Notes: generated by a model not told the origin, from the letters alone. A stretch of DNA of 20,484 bases from DASPKO01 sp035628055 (GCA_035628055.1 DASPKO010000103.1:1-20484); one strand, 5' to 3'. Counted from the first letter of the stretch, positions 1 to 8,672 are shown. Program-made: numbers and translations.

Positions 1-90
1 ACGAGGAGCCCCTGGTGCTGGTGCCGCGCGAGGCCCGCCAGGACATCCTGATGCGCCACTACGCGGGCGACATCACGCAGGTGCTCGGGC
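1..90. repeat. Chimeric inverted copy of two prkA segments
   Basis: Positions 1-57 are the exact reverse complement of 560-616. Positions 47-90 are the exact reverse complement of 428-471. The two blocks overlap in an 11-base microhomology (cctgatgcgcc, 47-57). From 91 rightward the sequence is normal antisense prkA. Read on the plus strand, this stretch therefore encodes true PrkA peptide (EEPLVLVPREARQDILM joined to RHYAGDITQVLG), although the gene lies on the minus strand. The alignments are read directly from the sequence. That it is an artefact of amplification or assembly, rather than a real rearrangement, is inference. Confidence 0.93.
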
Positions 91-1196
<1,106 letters not shown>

Positions 1197-1370
1197 AACC
1201 GCCGCCCGAGCACCCGCGCGCGTCCCCGACCGGGAAACGTACGAGCGCAATGCCGTGCCGACGATTCTCACGCCGACCGACTCTGGGTGGTCCGGCTCGC
1301 GGGCGCACCGGGTATCGCGCCGCGATCGCGTCACGCCCGCCACTCCGGACCGCCGCTCTTGTCAAGGAAC

Positions 1371-1397
1371 TGCGGCCCGGCCGCGCCGGCCGCCGCA
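1371..1397. other. GC-rich hairpin upstream of prkA
   Basis: Arms TGCGGC+CCGGC pair with GCCGG+(CC)+GCCGCA around a CGC loop, giving 11 pairs with one 2-base bulge. It is not followed by a T-run on either strand, so it does not look like an intrinsic terminator. It could be a structure in a long prkA leader or just GC-rich coincidence. Confidence 0.4.
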
Positions 1398-1546
1398 ACG
1401 AGCCACCCGGCTCTATCGGCACGCCGGCACCCGTCCGACAAGCCGATCCGCCAACAGCGGCCCCGTCACCGATATACGGACCCGCGGCGGCGATGGATCG
1501 TCCGCGGTTCGGGCTCCGATCGAACCGACGGACCCGGCGAACTTCC

Positions 1547-1552
1547 TAGACT
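1547..1552 (+). promoter_or_regulatory. Probable -10 (TAGACT) for methyltransferase gene
   Basis: TAGACT sits 27 nt before the ATG at 1580 in an otherwise GC-rich stretch. The same hexamer appears upstream of the OmpH-like gene (8633) and the UbiA-like gene (minus, 11101-11096). No convincing -35 is seen, and there is no clear SD between it and the start. Confidence 0.45.
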
Positions 1553-1579
1553 CCGCCCCAGGCCCTTCGGGTCCCCCTC

Positions 1580-2401
1580 ATGCCCTCCGTCAAGGCCACC
1601 GCCAAGCAGTGCATGTTCCGCCTCCTGCGCCCGGGGCTGCGCGACGTCAGCGGATCGCTCGGCCGCCTGGAGGCGCTCCTCTCGAGCGGCACATGGCGCG
1701 GCGGCCTGGCGGGCTCGGCGGTCTCGCCCTGCGGGACCGAGGTCCCCGACCTCACCGAAAAGTACCGCGTCGAGCTCGGGTTCTGGTGCGACTTCGCGCG
1801 CCGCGCCAGCGCCGAGCAGTGCGGCGGGGAGTTCCAGGACGTCTTCGGCGGGTGGCAGCGCGCCCGGCTCGACGAGCTCCGCGAGACCCTCGGCCTGCCC
1901 GACCGGGCCGCCTTCGAGGCCTGGACCCGGGAGCGCACCGCCGTGGAAATCGGCGCCGGCCCCTTCCCCTCGATCGCCCTGGCCCCCTGGCGTCGCGCCA
2001 TCGCGATCGATCCCCTGGCCGACGGCTACACCACCGAGGGACTGCTCCCTCCCGAGTGCGACTCGGTGACGTACATCGCCGCGGCGGGCGAGGTGATCCC
2101 GCTGCCGGCGCGCACCGCCGACCTGGTGGTCATCGAGAACTGCCTGGACCACGCCGACCGCCCCCGCGACGTGCTCCTGGAAGCCCGGCGCCTCCTCCGC
2201 CCCGGGGGGCTGCTCTGGCTCCTCGTCGACCTGATGGCCTATCGCGACAAGCTCCATCCCAACCCCTTCGACGAGCGGGGCCTCCGCGACCTCCTCGCGC
2301 AGACCGGGTTCCGGGTGGTGAAGGACCGCGTCAGCGCCCACAAGTCCCACCCCGAGGCGTACGGCGAATACCGCGGCCTGCTGCGGACCCCCGACGCCTA
2401 G
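1580..2401 (+). CDS. Class I SAM-dependent methyltransferase
   Basis: A 273-residue protein with a Rossmann-type methyltransferase domain of the Methyltransf_11 kind in its second half. Visible are motif I VEIGAGPFPS, the acidic end of the next strand (IAIDPLADGY), the GEVIPLPARTADLVVIENCLDH strand/loop, and the post-motif LLRPGGLLWLLVD. The N-terminal ~120 residues (RLLRPGLRDVSGS, KYRVELGFWCDF) are not a domain I can name. The substrate is unknown; proteins of this layout often act on sugars or small metabolites, but nothing here proves that. It starts at ATG 1580, the first start after a TAGACT -10-like element, with no good SD. It stands alone: prkA is divergent and uvrB, 112 bases downstream, has its own promoter-like site. 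Confidence 0.85.
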   Translation: MPSVKATAKQCMFRLLRPGLRDVSGSLGRLEALLSSGTWRGGLAGSAVSPCGTEVPDLTEKYRVELGFWCDFARRASAEQCGGEFQDVFGGWQRARLDELRETLGLPDRAAFEAWTRERTAVEIGAGPFPSIALAPWRRAIAIDPLADGYTTEGLLPPECDSVTYIAAAGEVIPLPARTADLVVIENCLDHADRPRDVLLEARRLLRPGGLLWLLVDLMAYRDKLHPNPFDERGLRDLLAQTGFRVVKDRVSAHKSHPEAYGEYRGLLRTPDA

Positions 2402-2513
2402 CTCGCGTCCGCGGTGTGGACCTCCCGGTGGCGCGGCTCCACGGCGCACCACGACATCGCGCCCCGTGTCACCTCTAGGAACCGTTCCCGCGCGGGGCCT
2501 CGTACGATTGGCG
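2402..2513. promoter_or_regulatory. Intergenic region with uvrB promoter, -10 TACGAT at 2503-2508
   Basis: TACGAT at 2503-2508 ends exactly 5 nt before the GTG at 2514. This is the same geometry as at mnmG and the plsC-like gene, so the transcript probably begins at or next to the start codon (leaderless). I see no -35 match at 16-18 nt and no SD before the GTG. Weak GTGGA/TCCAC pairing downstream of the methyltransferase stop is not convincing as a terminator. Confidence 0.55.
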
Positions 2514-4724
2514 GTGCCGCGCCCCGGACGCCCCTTCCAGATCGTCAGCCCCTTCGTGCCCACCGGCGACCAGCCGCAGGCGATCGAGCAGCTCACGGCC
2601 ACGCTGCGCTCCGGGGCCCCCTGCGCCTGCCTGCTCGGGGCGACGGGAACCGGCAAGACGTTCACGATGGCCCACGTGATCCAGCGCCTCCAGAAGCCGA
2701 CGCTGATCGTGAGCCACAACAAGACGCTCGCCGCCCAGCTCTACGAGGAGATGCGCGAGCTCTTCCCGCACAACAGCGTCAACTACTTCGTCAGCTACTA
2801 CGACTACTACCAGCCCGAGGCGTACATCCCGCAGCGCGACATCTACATTGAGAAGGACTCCTCGCGCAACGACGAGCTCGACCAGCTCCGCCTCGCCGCC
2901 ACCAGCAACATCCTCTCGCGCCGCGACACCATCGTCGTCGCGAGCGTCTCGTGCATCTTCGGGCTCGGCTCCCCCGAGGCCTACGGGCAGAAGCTCCTGA
3001 CCATCACCCGGGGAGGTCTCATCGACCGCCGGGCCTTCCTGATGGCCCTCAACGACATGCAGTACCAGCGCGGCGATTACGAGTTCCAGCGGGCCCGCTA
3101 CCGCGTCCGCGGCGACGCCATCGAGATCTGGCCCGCCTACGAGAAGTTCGCCGTCCGCGTCTCCCTCTTCGGCGACGAGGTCGAGCGCCTCGAGCTCATC
3201 AACCCCACCAGCGGGGAGCTCCTGGCCGAGGAGACCCAGTACTTCCTCTTCCCCGCGGTCCACCACGTCATGCCCGAGGACCGCCTCCAGTCCGCCCTGG
3301 CGGCGATCCGCCAGGAGCTCGACGAGCGCGTCATCGAGCTCCGCTCCCAGGGCAAGCTCCTCGAAGCCCAGCGGCTCATCGCGCGCACCAAGTACGACCT
3401 CGAGATGATCGAGGAGGCCGGCTTCTGCTCCGGCATCGAGAACTACTCGCGCTTCATGGACGGGCGCGCCCGCGGCGAGCGCCCGTACACGCTGCTCGAC
3501 TACTTCGACTATGCGCCCCCGGCGCCGCCCCCGCCCGGGCCGCCCGGGCCCGGGCACCCCGGCCCGGCGGCCGGCGCGCCCCGCCGCCCCAACCACCGCG
3601 ATTGGCTCCTCATCATTGACGAGTCCCACGTCACGATGCCACAGGTCCACGCCATGTACAACGGGGACCAGCAGCGCAAGACGGTGCTCGTCGAGCACGG
3701 GTTCCGCCTCCCCAGCGCGCTCGACAACCGCCCCCTGCGCTTCGAGGAGTTCGAGGCGATCGTCCCCCAGCTCCTGTTCGTCAGCGCCACGCCGGGCCCC
3801 TACGAGCTGGAGCGCTGCGGCGGCGTCGTCGCCGAGCAGGTCATCCGCCCCACGGGGCTCCTCGACCCCGAGGTCGACGTGCGCCCGGCCGCCGGCCAGG
3901 TCCCCGACCTGGTGGCCCGCTGCCAGGCGACCGTCGCCCGGGGCCAGCGCGTGCTCGTCACCGCGCTCACCAAGCGGCTCTGCGAGGACCTGACCCGCTA
4001 CCTCGACGAGCAGGGCCTGCGCGTCCGCTACCTGCACAGCGAGATCGAGACCCTCGAGCGGGTCGAGATCCTCAACGACCTCCGCACCGGCGAGTTCGAT
4101 GTGCTCGTCGGGGTGAACCTGCTGCGCGAGGGGCTCGACCTGCCCGAGGTGGCGCTGGTCTGCATCCTCGATGCCGACAAGCAGGGATTCCTCCGCTCGC
4201 CCACCAGCCTCATCCAGCAGATGGGCCGGGCCGCCCGCAACGCCAGCTCACGGGTCGTGATGTACGCCGACACCGTCACGCCCGCCATGGACGCGGCCAT
4301 CCGCGAGACCGAGCGCCGCCGGGCCAAGCAGGTCGCGTACAACGAGAAGCACGGCATCACCCCGACGACCATCGAGAAGGCGATCCGCCGCGGGCTGCAG
4401 GACCAGCTCAAGGCCCGGCGCACCGCCCGCGAGGCCTTCCACGCCACCGAGCAGGAATACGAGGTCTCCGAGCTCACGCGGCTGCTCGAGGACGAGATGC
4501 TCCAGGCCGCCGCCGACCTGGAGTTCGAGAAGGCCGCCCGCCTCCGCGACCAGATCGAGGTCCTGAAAAAGTCGCGCCCGGGCTCCGGACGCGCCAAGGT
4601 CAAGCTCTCGGAGGTCGAGGACCTGGCCCGCGGCGGGACGCCCCGGCGCAAGGCCGGCATGCCCGGCGTGCGCGCCAACAAGCGCGACCGCAAGCCCTCG
4701 CGCCGCCCGGGTGGCGCCGCATGA
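2514..4724 (+). CDS. uvrB: UvrABC system protein B (excinuclease subunit)
   Basis: This encodes UvrB, the damage-verifying helicase-like subunit of nucleotide excision repair that works with UvrA and UvrC. Visible are Walker A GATGTGKT (residues 42-49), the beta-hairpin region YFVSYYDYYQPEAYIP, the Walker B DESH box, FVSATPG, the helicase C-terminal half (REGLDLPEV, QQMGRAARN), and a C-terminal UVR motif (LEDEMLQAAADLEFEKAARLRDQIE). At 736 residues it is slightly long for the family because of a 29-residue Pro/Gly-rich insert just before DESH (3513-3599) and a basic tail. I chose GTG 2514 because MPRPGRPFQIVSPFVPTGDQP matches the usual N-terminus and TACGAT lies 5 nt upstream. An in-frame GTG at 2466 would add 16 poorly supported residues. 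uvrA and uvrC are not in the window. Confidence 0.97.
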   Translation: MPRPGRPFQIVSPFVPTGDQPQAIEQLTATLRSGAPCACLLGATGTGKTFTMAHVIQRLQKPTLIVSHNKTLAAQLYEEMRELFPHNSVNYFVSYYDYYQPEAYIPQRDIYIEKDSSRNDELDQLRLAATSNILSRRDTIVVASVSCIFGLGSPEAYGQKLLTITRGGLIDRRAFLMALNDMQYQRGDYEFQRARYRVRGDAIEIWPAYEKFAVRVSLFGDEVERLELINPTSGELLAEETQYFLFPAVHHVMPEDRLQSALAAIRQELDERVIELRSQGKLLEAQRLIARTKYDLEMIEEAGFCSGIENYSRFMDGRARGERPYTLLDYFDYAPPAPPPPGPPGPGHPGPAAGAPRRPNHRDWLLIIDESHVTMPQVHAMYNGDQQRKTVLVEHGFRLPSALDNRPLRFEEFEAIVPQLLFVSATPGPYELERCGGVVAEQVIRPTGLLDPEVDVRPAAGQVPDLVARCQATVARGQRVLVTALTKRLCEDLTRYLDEQGLRVRYLHSEIETLERVEILNDLRTGEFDVLVGVNLLREGLDLPEVALVCILDADKQGFLRSPTSLIQQMGRAARNASSRVVMYADTVTPAMDAAIRETERRRAKQVAYNEKHGITPTTIEKAIRRGLQDQLKARRTAREAFHATEQEYEVSELTRLLEDEMLQAAADLEFEKAARLRDQIEVLKKSRPGSGRAKVKLSEVEDLARGGTPRRKAGMPGVRANKRDRKPSRRPGGAA

Positions 4725-4942
4725 CCCGACCCGCGACCCCTGCGCGCGGCGGTTCCGGGTTCCGCGACCGCCTCGGCTATTACCTCCTCGGGGTGGCGAT
4801 CGGCTGCGCCTTCACCGGCCTGATCATCGCCGCCCGCCTGCGGGCCGCCCCACCCGCCGCCCGGCCGGTCGGGGAACCGGCCGCGGCGGCCGCCCCGGCC
4901 GCCAACGCATCGCCCGCGCCGGTGCCCGCCGGCCCGCGCTAG
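4721..4942 (+). CDS. Small single-span membrane protein downstream of uvrB
   Basis: A 73-residue protein I do not recognise. A basic N-terminus (MTRPATPARGGSGFRDRL) is followed by one hydrophobic segment, about residues 19-41 (GYYLLGVAIGCAFTGLIIAARL). The tail is almost wholly Ala/Pro, probably unstructured and outside or periplasmic. Its ATG overlaps the uvrB stop (ATGA, 4721-4724), so it is probably translated by coupling from the uvrB message. The hydrophobic segment and the overlap argue that it is real. Its function is unknown, and nothing links it directly to repair except position. It ends 13 bases before the convergent aroB stop. Confidence 0.65.
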   Translation: MTRPATPARGGSGFRDRLGYYLLGVAIGCAFTGLIIAARLRAAPPAARPVGEPAAAAAPAANASPAPVPAGPR

Positions 4943-4955
4943 TCCGCACGCGGCC

Positions 4956-6215
4956 TCACCGCCCAGCCGCGAGCCCCCGCACCGCCCGCCCGATCACCGC
5001 CCCCGGCACATCGCGGCGCACCGTCACGCCCGGGCTCCGCTCGTCCCCGGTCGGGAGCACCAGGGCGACCGCGCCCCCCGCCACCTTCTTGTCGTCGAGC
5101 AAGCGCTCCATCACGCTCTCCGGCCCGACGCCCGACGGGAAGTCGCGCGGCAGCCCCGCCCGGTCCAGCAGCGCCGTCACGCGCCGGACCAGGCCCGGCG
5201 TGCACAGGCCCAGCTCCTGCGCCACGCCGACGGCCGCCCGCAGGCCCAGGCCCACCGCCTCACCGTGCCTGACGTCCTCCGCCATCGCCTCGATCGCGTG
5301 CCCGAAGGTGTGCCCCAGGTTCAGATGCGCGCGGCTGAGGGTCGCCCCGTCCGCCGCACGCTCGCGTGGATCAGCAGCCACCACGCGCGCCTTGAGCGCG
5401 ACGTTCCGCGCCACCAGCGCCGCGACGCCGCACTCCGGCCCCTGCTTCCCCGCGGGGCCGGTCCCGGGCGCGGCCTGCGCAACCGTCAGGACCCGTTCGG
5501 TCTCCTCCATCAGGCCCCCGTCGCCGTAGGCAGCTCCCAGCACCGCGTGCTTGATGCACTCGGCCCAGCCGCAGGCCAGCTCGCGCACGGGCAGCGAGGC
5601 GAGGAGGCCGACGTCCGCGACGACCAGCCGCGGCGCGTGGAACGCCCCGACCATGTTCTTCATGAGCGGCCTCGCCGAGCCCCTGCCGGTCGCGGCCTCA
5701 CCCCGCGCGGCGTGAGGCATGCCGAGCAGGTTCACCGCGGTCTTCCCCCCGACCGCCGCATCGACCATCGCCAGCAGCGTGCTGGGGCACTGCACCACCG
5801 GCACGCCGCGCCGATACACCGCCGCCGCAAACCCCGCCAGGTCGCCCGTGATCCCACCGCCCAGCGCGATCACCGGCTCGGCGCGCTCCAGCCGCACCCG
5901 CGCCATCTCGCTGAGCAGGGCCTCCAGCGTGCCCAGCGTCTTGGCCCGCTCGCTCGGAGAGAACGCCCAGGCGAGCGGCTCGAATCCCGCGGCGCGCAGC
6001 GACCCGTCAGCCCCGGCGGCCCACGCCTCAGGAACACCCGCGTCGATCACGAGCAGGGCCCGGCGGGCGCCGGGCACCGCGGCGCGCACCAGCACGCCGA
6101 GCCGGCCCAGCACGCCTCGCCCCACGTGCGCCGTCGCCCCGTCCCCCAGGCCGATCTGTGTGTACGGTTCCGCCCCGCCAGGCCGCGCATCGCCGGCCGC
6201 GTGCGCCGGCCCCAT
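4956..6215 (-). CDS. aroB: 3-dehydroquinate synthase
   Basis: AroB converts DAHP to 3-dehydroquinate, the second step of the shikimate pathway, using NAD+ and a divalent metal. Visible are the NAD-binding ALGGGITGDLAGF, PSTLLAMVDAAVGGKTAVN, KNMVGAFHAPRLVV, the metal-ligand region GWAECIKH, and the metal-binding histidine motifs HLNLGHTFGHAIE and HGEAVGLG. At 419 residues it is long (family usually about 350-370). About 19 extra residues follow GGKTAVN (LLGMPHAARGEAATGRGSA...) and a few precede the HLNLGHTFGH motif. I chose ATG 6215. Its SD-like GAGGG overlaps the stop codon of panD, which ends 8 bases upstream, so the two genes look translationally coupled. Longer upstream frames run antisense or out of frame through panD and are not used. 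Confidence 0.96.
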   Translation of the reverse strand: MGPAHAAGDARPGGAEPYTQIGLGDGATAHVGRGVLGRLGVLVRAAVPGARRALLVIDAGVPEAWAAGADGSLRAAGFEPLAWAFSPSERAKTLGTLEALLSEMARVRLERAEPVIALGGGITGDLAGFAAAVYRRGVPVVQCPSTLLAMVDAAVGGKTAVNLLGMPHAARGEAATGRGSARPLMKNMVGAFHAPRLVVADVGLLASLPVRELACGWAECIKHAVLGAAYGDGGLMEETERVLTVAQAAPGTGPAGKQGPECGVAALVARNVALKARVVAADPRERAADGATLSRAHLNLGHTFGHAIEAMAEDVRHGEAVGLGLRAAVGVAQELGLCTPGLVRRVTALLDRAGLPRDFPSGVGPESVMERLLDDKKVAGGAVALVLPTGDERSPGVTVRRDVPGAVIGRAVRGLAAGR

Positions 6216-6223
6216 CCCCGCCC

Positions 6224-6598
6224 TCACGGCCCCGGCTCGTACCGGAGCGCCCGCTCGACCGTGTTGTCCGGGCGCATCACCAGCACGCGCGGGCGATGGT
6301 CGGCGTACTGCGCGTCGTTCAGCAGCGCGTAGTGCATGATGATCAGCCGGTCTCCCACCTCCACCAGGTGAGCCGCCGCCCCGTTCACCTCCACCTGCCG
6401 GGCGCCGCGCTCCCCCCGGAAGATGTACGTCTCGAACCGCTCGCCGGTGCGGCAGTTGGCGATCTCCACCGCGTCGCTCACCCGCATGCCGCACTGTTCG
6501 AGCAGTTCCGGGTCCAGCGTGATCGAGCCCACGTACTCCGGGCGCGCCGCGGTCACCGCGGCCATGTGCAGCTTGCTGTGAAGCACCTTGCGGAGCAT
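6224..6598 (-). CDS. panD: Aspartate 1-decarboxylase (pyruvoyl enzyme)
   Basis: PanD decarboxylates L-aspartate to beta-alanine for pantothenate and CoA synthesis. The 124-residue length is normal. The self-cleavage site Gly24-Ser25 (YVGSITLD) is in place and would give the pyruvoyl group after processing. Lys9, Arg54, Thr57 and Tyr58 (RFETYIF), the NGAAAHLV loop and the GDRLIIMHYA strand all match the family, so the enzyme should be active. The ATG at 6598 begins the canonical MLRKVLHSKLHMAAVT. A minus-strand TACGAT (6645-6640) 41 nt upstream is a possible -10, and there is only a weak SD. It leads the panD-aroB pair and is divergent from mnmG. Confidence 0.97.
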   Translation of the reverse strand: MLRKVLHSKLHMAAVTAARPEYVGSITLDPELLEQCGMRVSDAVEIANCRTGERFETYIFRGERGARQVEVNGAAAHLVEVGDRLIIMHYALLNDAQYADHRPRVLVMRPDNTVERALRYEPGP

Positions 6599-6673
6599 GG
6601 TTTCCCGAGGTTTGAGCCGCCAAACGCCGCGGCTGGCGCATCGTAGGCCCCCGGCCCCGAACTACTATCGCCC
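6599..6673. promoter_or_regulatory. Divergent promoter region panD / mnmG
   Basis: The plus strand has TACTAT at 6663-6668, 5 nt before the mnmG GTG, which suggests a leaderless mRNA. The minus strand has TACGAT at 6645-6640, 41 nt before the panD ATG, which suggests a short leader. The two candidate -10 elements lie back to back in 75 bases. No -35 consensus is evident for either. Confidence 0.55.
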
Positions 6674-8635
6674 GTGGGTGCGCACCGGTTCAGTGTGATC
6701 GTTGTCGGGGGCGGGCACGCCGGCGTCGAGGCCGCGTGGGCCGCCGCCAACCTCCTGCCCCGGTCCGACGAGGCGGCCCCCCCGACCGTCGCCCTCGTCA
6801 CGCTCGATCCTTCGAAGATCGGCGTCATGTCCTGCAATCCCGCGATCGGCGGGCTGGCCAAGGGCCAGATCGTCCGCGAGATCGACGCCCTCGGCGGGCT
6901 GATGGGTCTGGCCGCCGACGCCACGGGAATCCAGTTCAAGGTTCTCAACGCCAGCAAGGGCGCCGCCGTCCGCGGGCCGCGGGCCCAGTGCGACAAGCAC
7001 GCCTACGCCGAGACCGTGCGGGGGCTCATCGCCAGCCGCCCGGAGATCCGCGTCGTCGCCGGCGCGGTCCGGACCCTGCTGGTCCGGGACGGAGCGATCG
7101 CCGGCCTCCGCGTGCGGACCGCGGAGCATGACCTCGACCTCGCGGCTTCCGCGGTGGTCCTGACCACCGGCACCTTCATGCGCGGGCTCATGCACACCGG
7201 TCCGGCGCAGACGCCGGGCGGCCGCTTCGGCGAGGCTCCCGCGCTCGGTCTCTCCGAGGCCTTGCGCGACCTGGGTTTCGAGCTGGGACGGCTCAAGACG
7301 GGCACCCCGCCCCGCCTGCAGCGCTCCACCATCGACTGGGACGCCCTCCCCGCCCAGCACGGCGACGATCCTCCCCAGCCCTTCAGCGATCTCTCGGACG
7401 CCCGCGCGGGCGGTGCGCGGGACGACGCCGCGCCTGTCCCCGGCCTGGCGCCCCTGCCCGACCGCTTCCCCGCCCTGCCCCAGGTCGAGTGCCGCATCAC
7501 CTCCACCAGCCGCCAGGTCCACGACCTCATCCGGGCCAACCTGCACCGCGCCCCGATGTACTCCGGGCAGATCGAGTCCGTCGGGCCGCGCTACTGCCCC
7601 TCCCTCGAGGACAAGGTCGTGCGCTTCGCCGACAAGGACTCCCACCACGTCTTCCTCGAGCCCGAGAGTCACCGGGACGACTGGGTCTACTGCAACGGCA
7701 TCTCCACCAGCCTCCCCGCCGACGTGCAGGACCAGGTCGTGCGCGCCCTGCCCGGGTGCGCCCGCGCCCGCGTCTACCGCTACGGGTACGCGGTCGAGTA
7801 CGACATGGTGCGGCCCCACCAGATCGGCGCCACGGGCATGACCAAGCTGGTGCGCGGCCTCTTCCTCGCCGGGCAGATCAACGGCACCAGCGGGTACGAG
7901 GAGGCCGCCGGCCAGGGCGTCCTCGCGGGCATCAACGCCGCCCGCCTCGCGCTTGGTCACGAGCCGATCGTGCTCGGACGGGCCCAGGCCTACATCGGCG
8001 TCATGATGGACGACCTGGTCACCAAGACGCCCACCGAGCCCTACCGCATGTTCACCAGCCGCGCCGAGCACCGCCTGCTGCTCCGCGCCGACAACGCCGC
8101 CGACCGTCTCACGCCCCTCGCCCGCTCGCTGGGCCTTCTCGACGCCACGCCGCTGGGGCGCCGGCGCGCGGCCCTCTTCGCGCGGCGCACCCGTGAGCTC
8201 GCGGCGCTGCGGCAGCTCGTCGGTTCGATCCGCGTCGGCACGGCGCCGCTCGCCGAGGTGCTCAAGCGTCCCGGGACCACCCCCGCGGACCTCGCCGCCG
8301 CGATCCGGGCTCACGACCCCGACCAAGCCCCCGCGTTCTCGCCCCCCGCCCTGCTGACCGTGGCCACGGACTTCTTCTACGAGCCCTACGTGCTCCGCCA
8401 GGAGGCGGAGGTGCGCCGGCACGCGGAACTCGAGCGCCGCCGCATCCCGGGCGATGCCGCCTACGCCGCCCTGGGCCATCTCCGCGCCGAGGCGCGCGAG
8501 GCGCTGGAGCGCTTCCGCCCGGAGACCTTCGGGCAGGCCTCGCGCCTGGAGGGCATCACCCCGGCGGACCTCACGCTGCTGGCGGTCCTGCTGGCGCGCC
8601 GCCCCGCGCCGCGGCCGGCGGGGGCCGGCACCTAG
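6674..8635 (+). CDS. mnmG: tRNA uridine-5-carboxymethylaminomethyl modification enzyme MnmG (GidA)
   Basis: MnmG is the FAD/NADH-dependent partner of MnmE that installs carboxymethylaminomethyl or aminomethyl groups on wobble U34 of certain tRNAs. The 653-residue protein has the FAD-binding GGGHAG (residues 12-17), SCNPAIGGLAKG with the conserved Cys (54), and GRLKTGTPPRL. The second conserved Cys (308) is in YCPSLEDKVVRF. YGYAVEYD, LAGQINGTSGYEEAAGQG, and the C-terminal MFTSRAEHRLLLRADNA and TFGQASRLEGITPADL are all present, so it looks complete and functional. The start is GTG 6674, which has TACTAT 5 nt upstream and no SD. mnmE is not in this window. Its stop TAG is the first half of the TAGACT element of the next gene. 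Confidence 0.97.
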   Translation: MGAHRFSVIVVGGGHAGVEAAWAAANLLPRSDEAAPPTVALVTLDPSKIGVMSCNPAIGGLAKGQIVREIDALGGLMGLAADATGIQFKVLNASKGAAVRGPRAQCDKHAYAETVRGLIASRPEIRVVAGAVRTLLVRDGAIAGLRVRTAEHDLDLAASAVVLTTGTFMRGLMHTGPAQTPGGRFGEAPALGLSEALRDLGFELGRLKTGTPPRLQRSTIDWDALPAQHGDDPPQPFSDLSDARAGGARDDAAPVPGLAPLPDRFPALPQVECRITSTSRQVHDLIRANLHRAPMYSGQIESVGPRYCPSLEDKVVRFADKDSHHVFLEPESHRDDWVYCNGISTSLPADVQDQVVRALPGCARARVYRYGYAVEYDMVRPHQIGATGMTKLVRGLFLAGQINGTSGYEEAAGQGVLAGINAARLALGHEPIVLGRAQAYIGVMMDDLVTKTPTEPYRMFTSRAEHRLLLRADNAADRLTPLARSLGLLDATPLGRRRAALFARRTRELAALRQLVGSIRVGTAPLAEVLKRPGTTPADLAAAIRAHDPDQAPAFSPPALLTVATDFFYEPYVLRQEAEVRRHAELERRRIPGDAAYAALGHLRAEAREALERFRPETFGQASRLEGITPADLTLLAVLLARRPAPRPAGAGT

Positions 8636-8672
8636 ACTGACCCTCCCTCGCCTTCTTTCCGGAGCACCCCCG
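8633..8672 (+). promoter_or_regulatory. Probable -10 (TAGACT) and SD for OmpH-like gene
   Basis: TAGACT at 8633-8638 includes the mnmG stop codon. It is followed by a leader containing GGAG at 8661-8664, 8 nt before the ATG at 8673. This is one of the few good SD sites in the window, and it occurs where the -10 is too far away for leaderless initiation. Confidence 0.5.

Larger units (their letters stand above)
1197..1579. other. Divergent intergenic region, prkA / methyltransferase
   Basis: This 383-base gap has no credible gene; the open frames across it are shadows. It holds a strong GC-rich hairpin at 1371-1397, with outer arms TGCGGC/GCCGCA, inner arms CCGGC/GCCGG, loop CGC and a 2-base bulge. 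Next to it on the minus strand is a perfect TTGACA (1365-1360) with no -10 at normal distance. There is a short inverted repeat ATCGCG-c-CGCGAT at 1314-1326. A weak minus-strand TACGTT (1241-1236) lies 39 nt before the prkA ATG. On the plus strand TAGACT at 1547-1552 is the probable -10 for the methyltransferase. None of these sites is proven. Confidence 0.5.

Noticed and set aside
2466..2513. GTG at 2466 as the uvrB start
   Set aside because: It would lie upstream of the likely -10 (2503-2508) and add 16 residues that do not resemble UvrB N-termini; GTG 2514 fits better.
4711..5529. 272-codon plus-strand frame over the small protein and aroB
   Set aside because: It gives Ser/Arg/Pro-rich shadow sequence opposite aroB with no recognisable motif.
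6216..6641. Longer aroB start through panD
   Set aside because: The extension is out-of-frame panD sequence and does not resemble AroB. ATG 6215 has an SD and fits.
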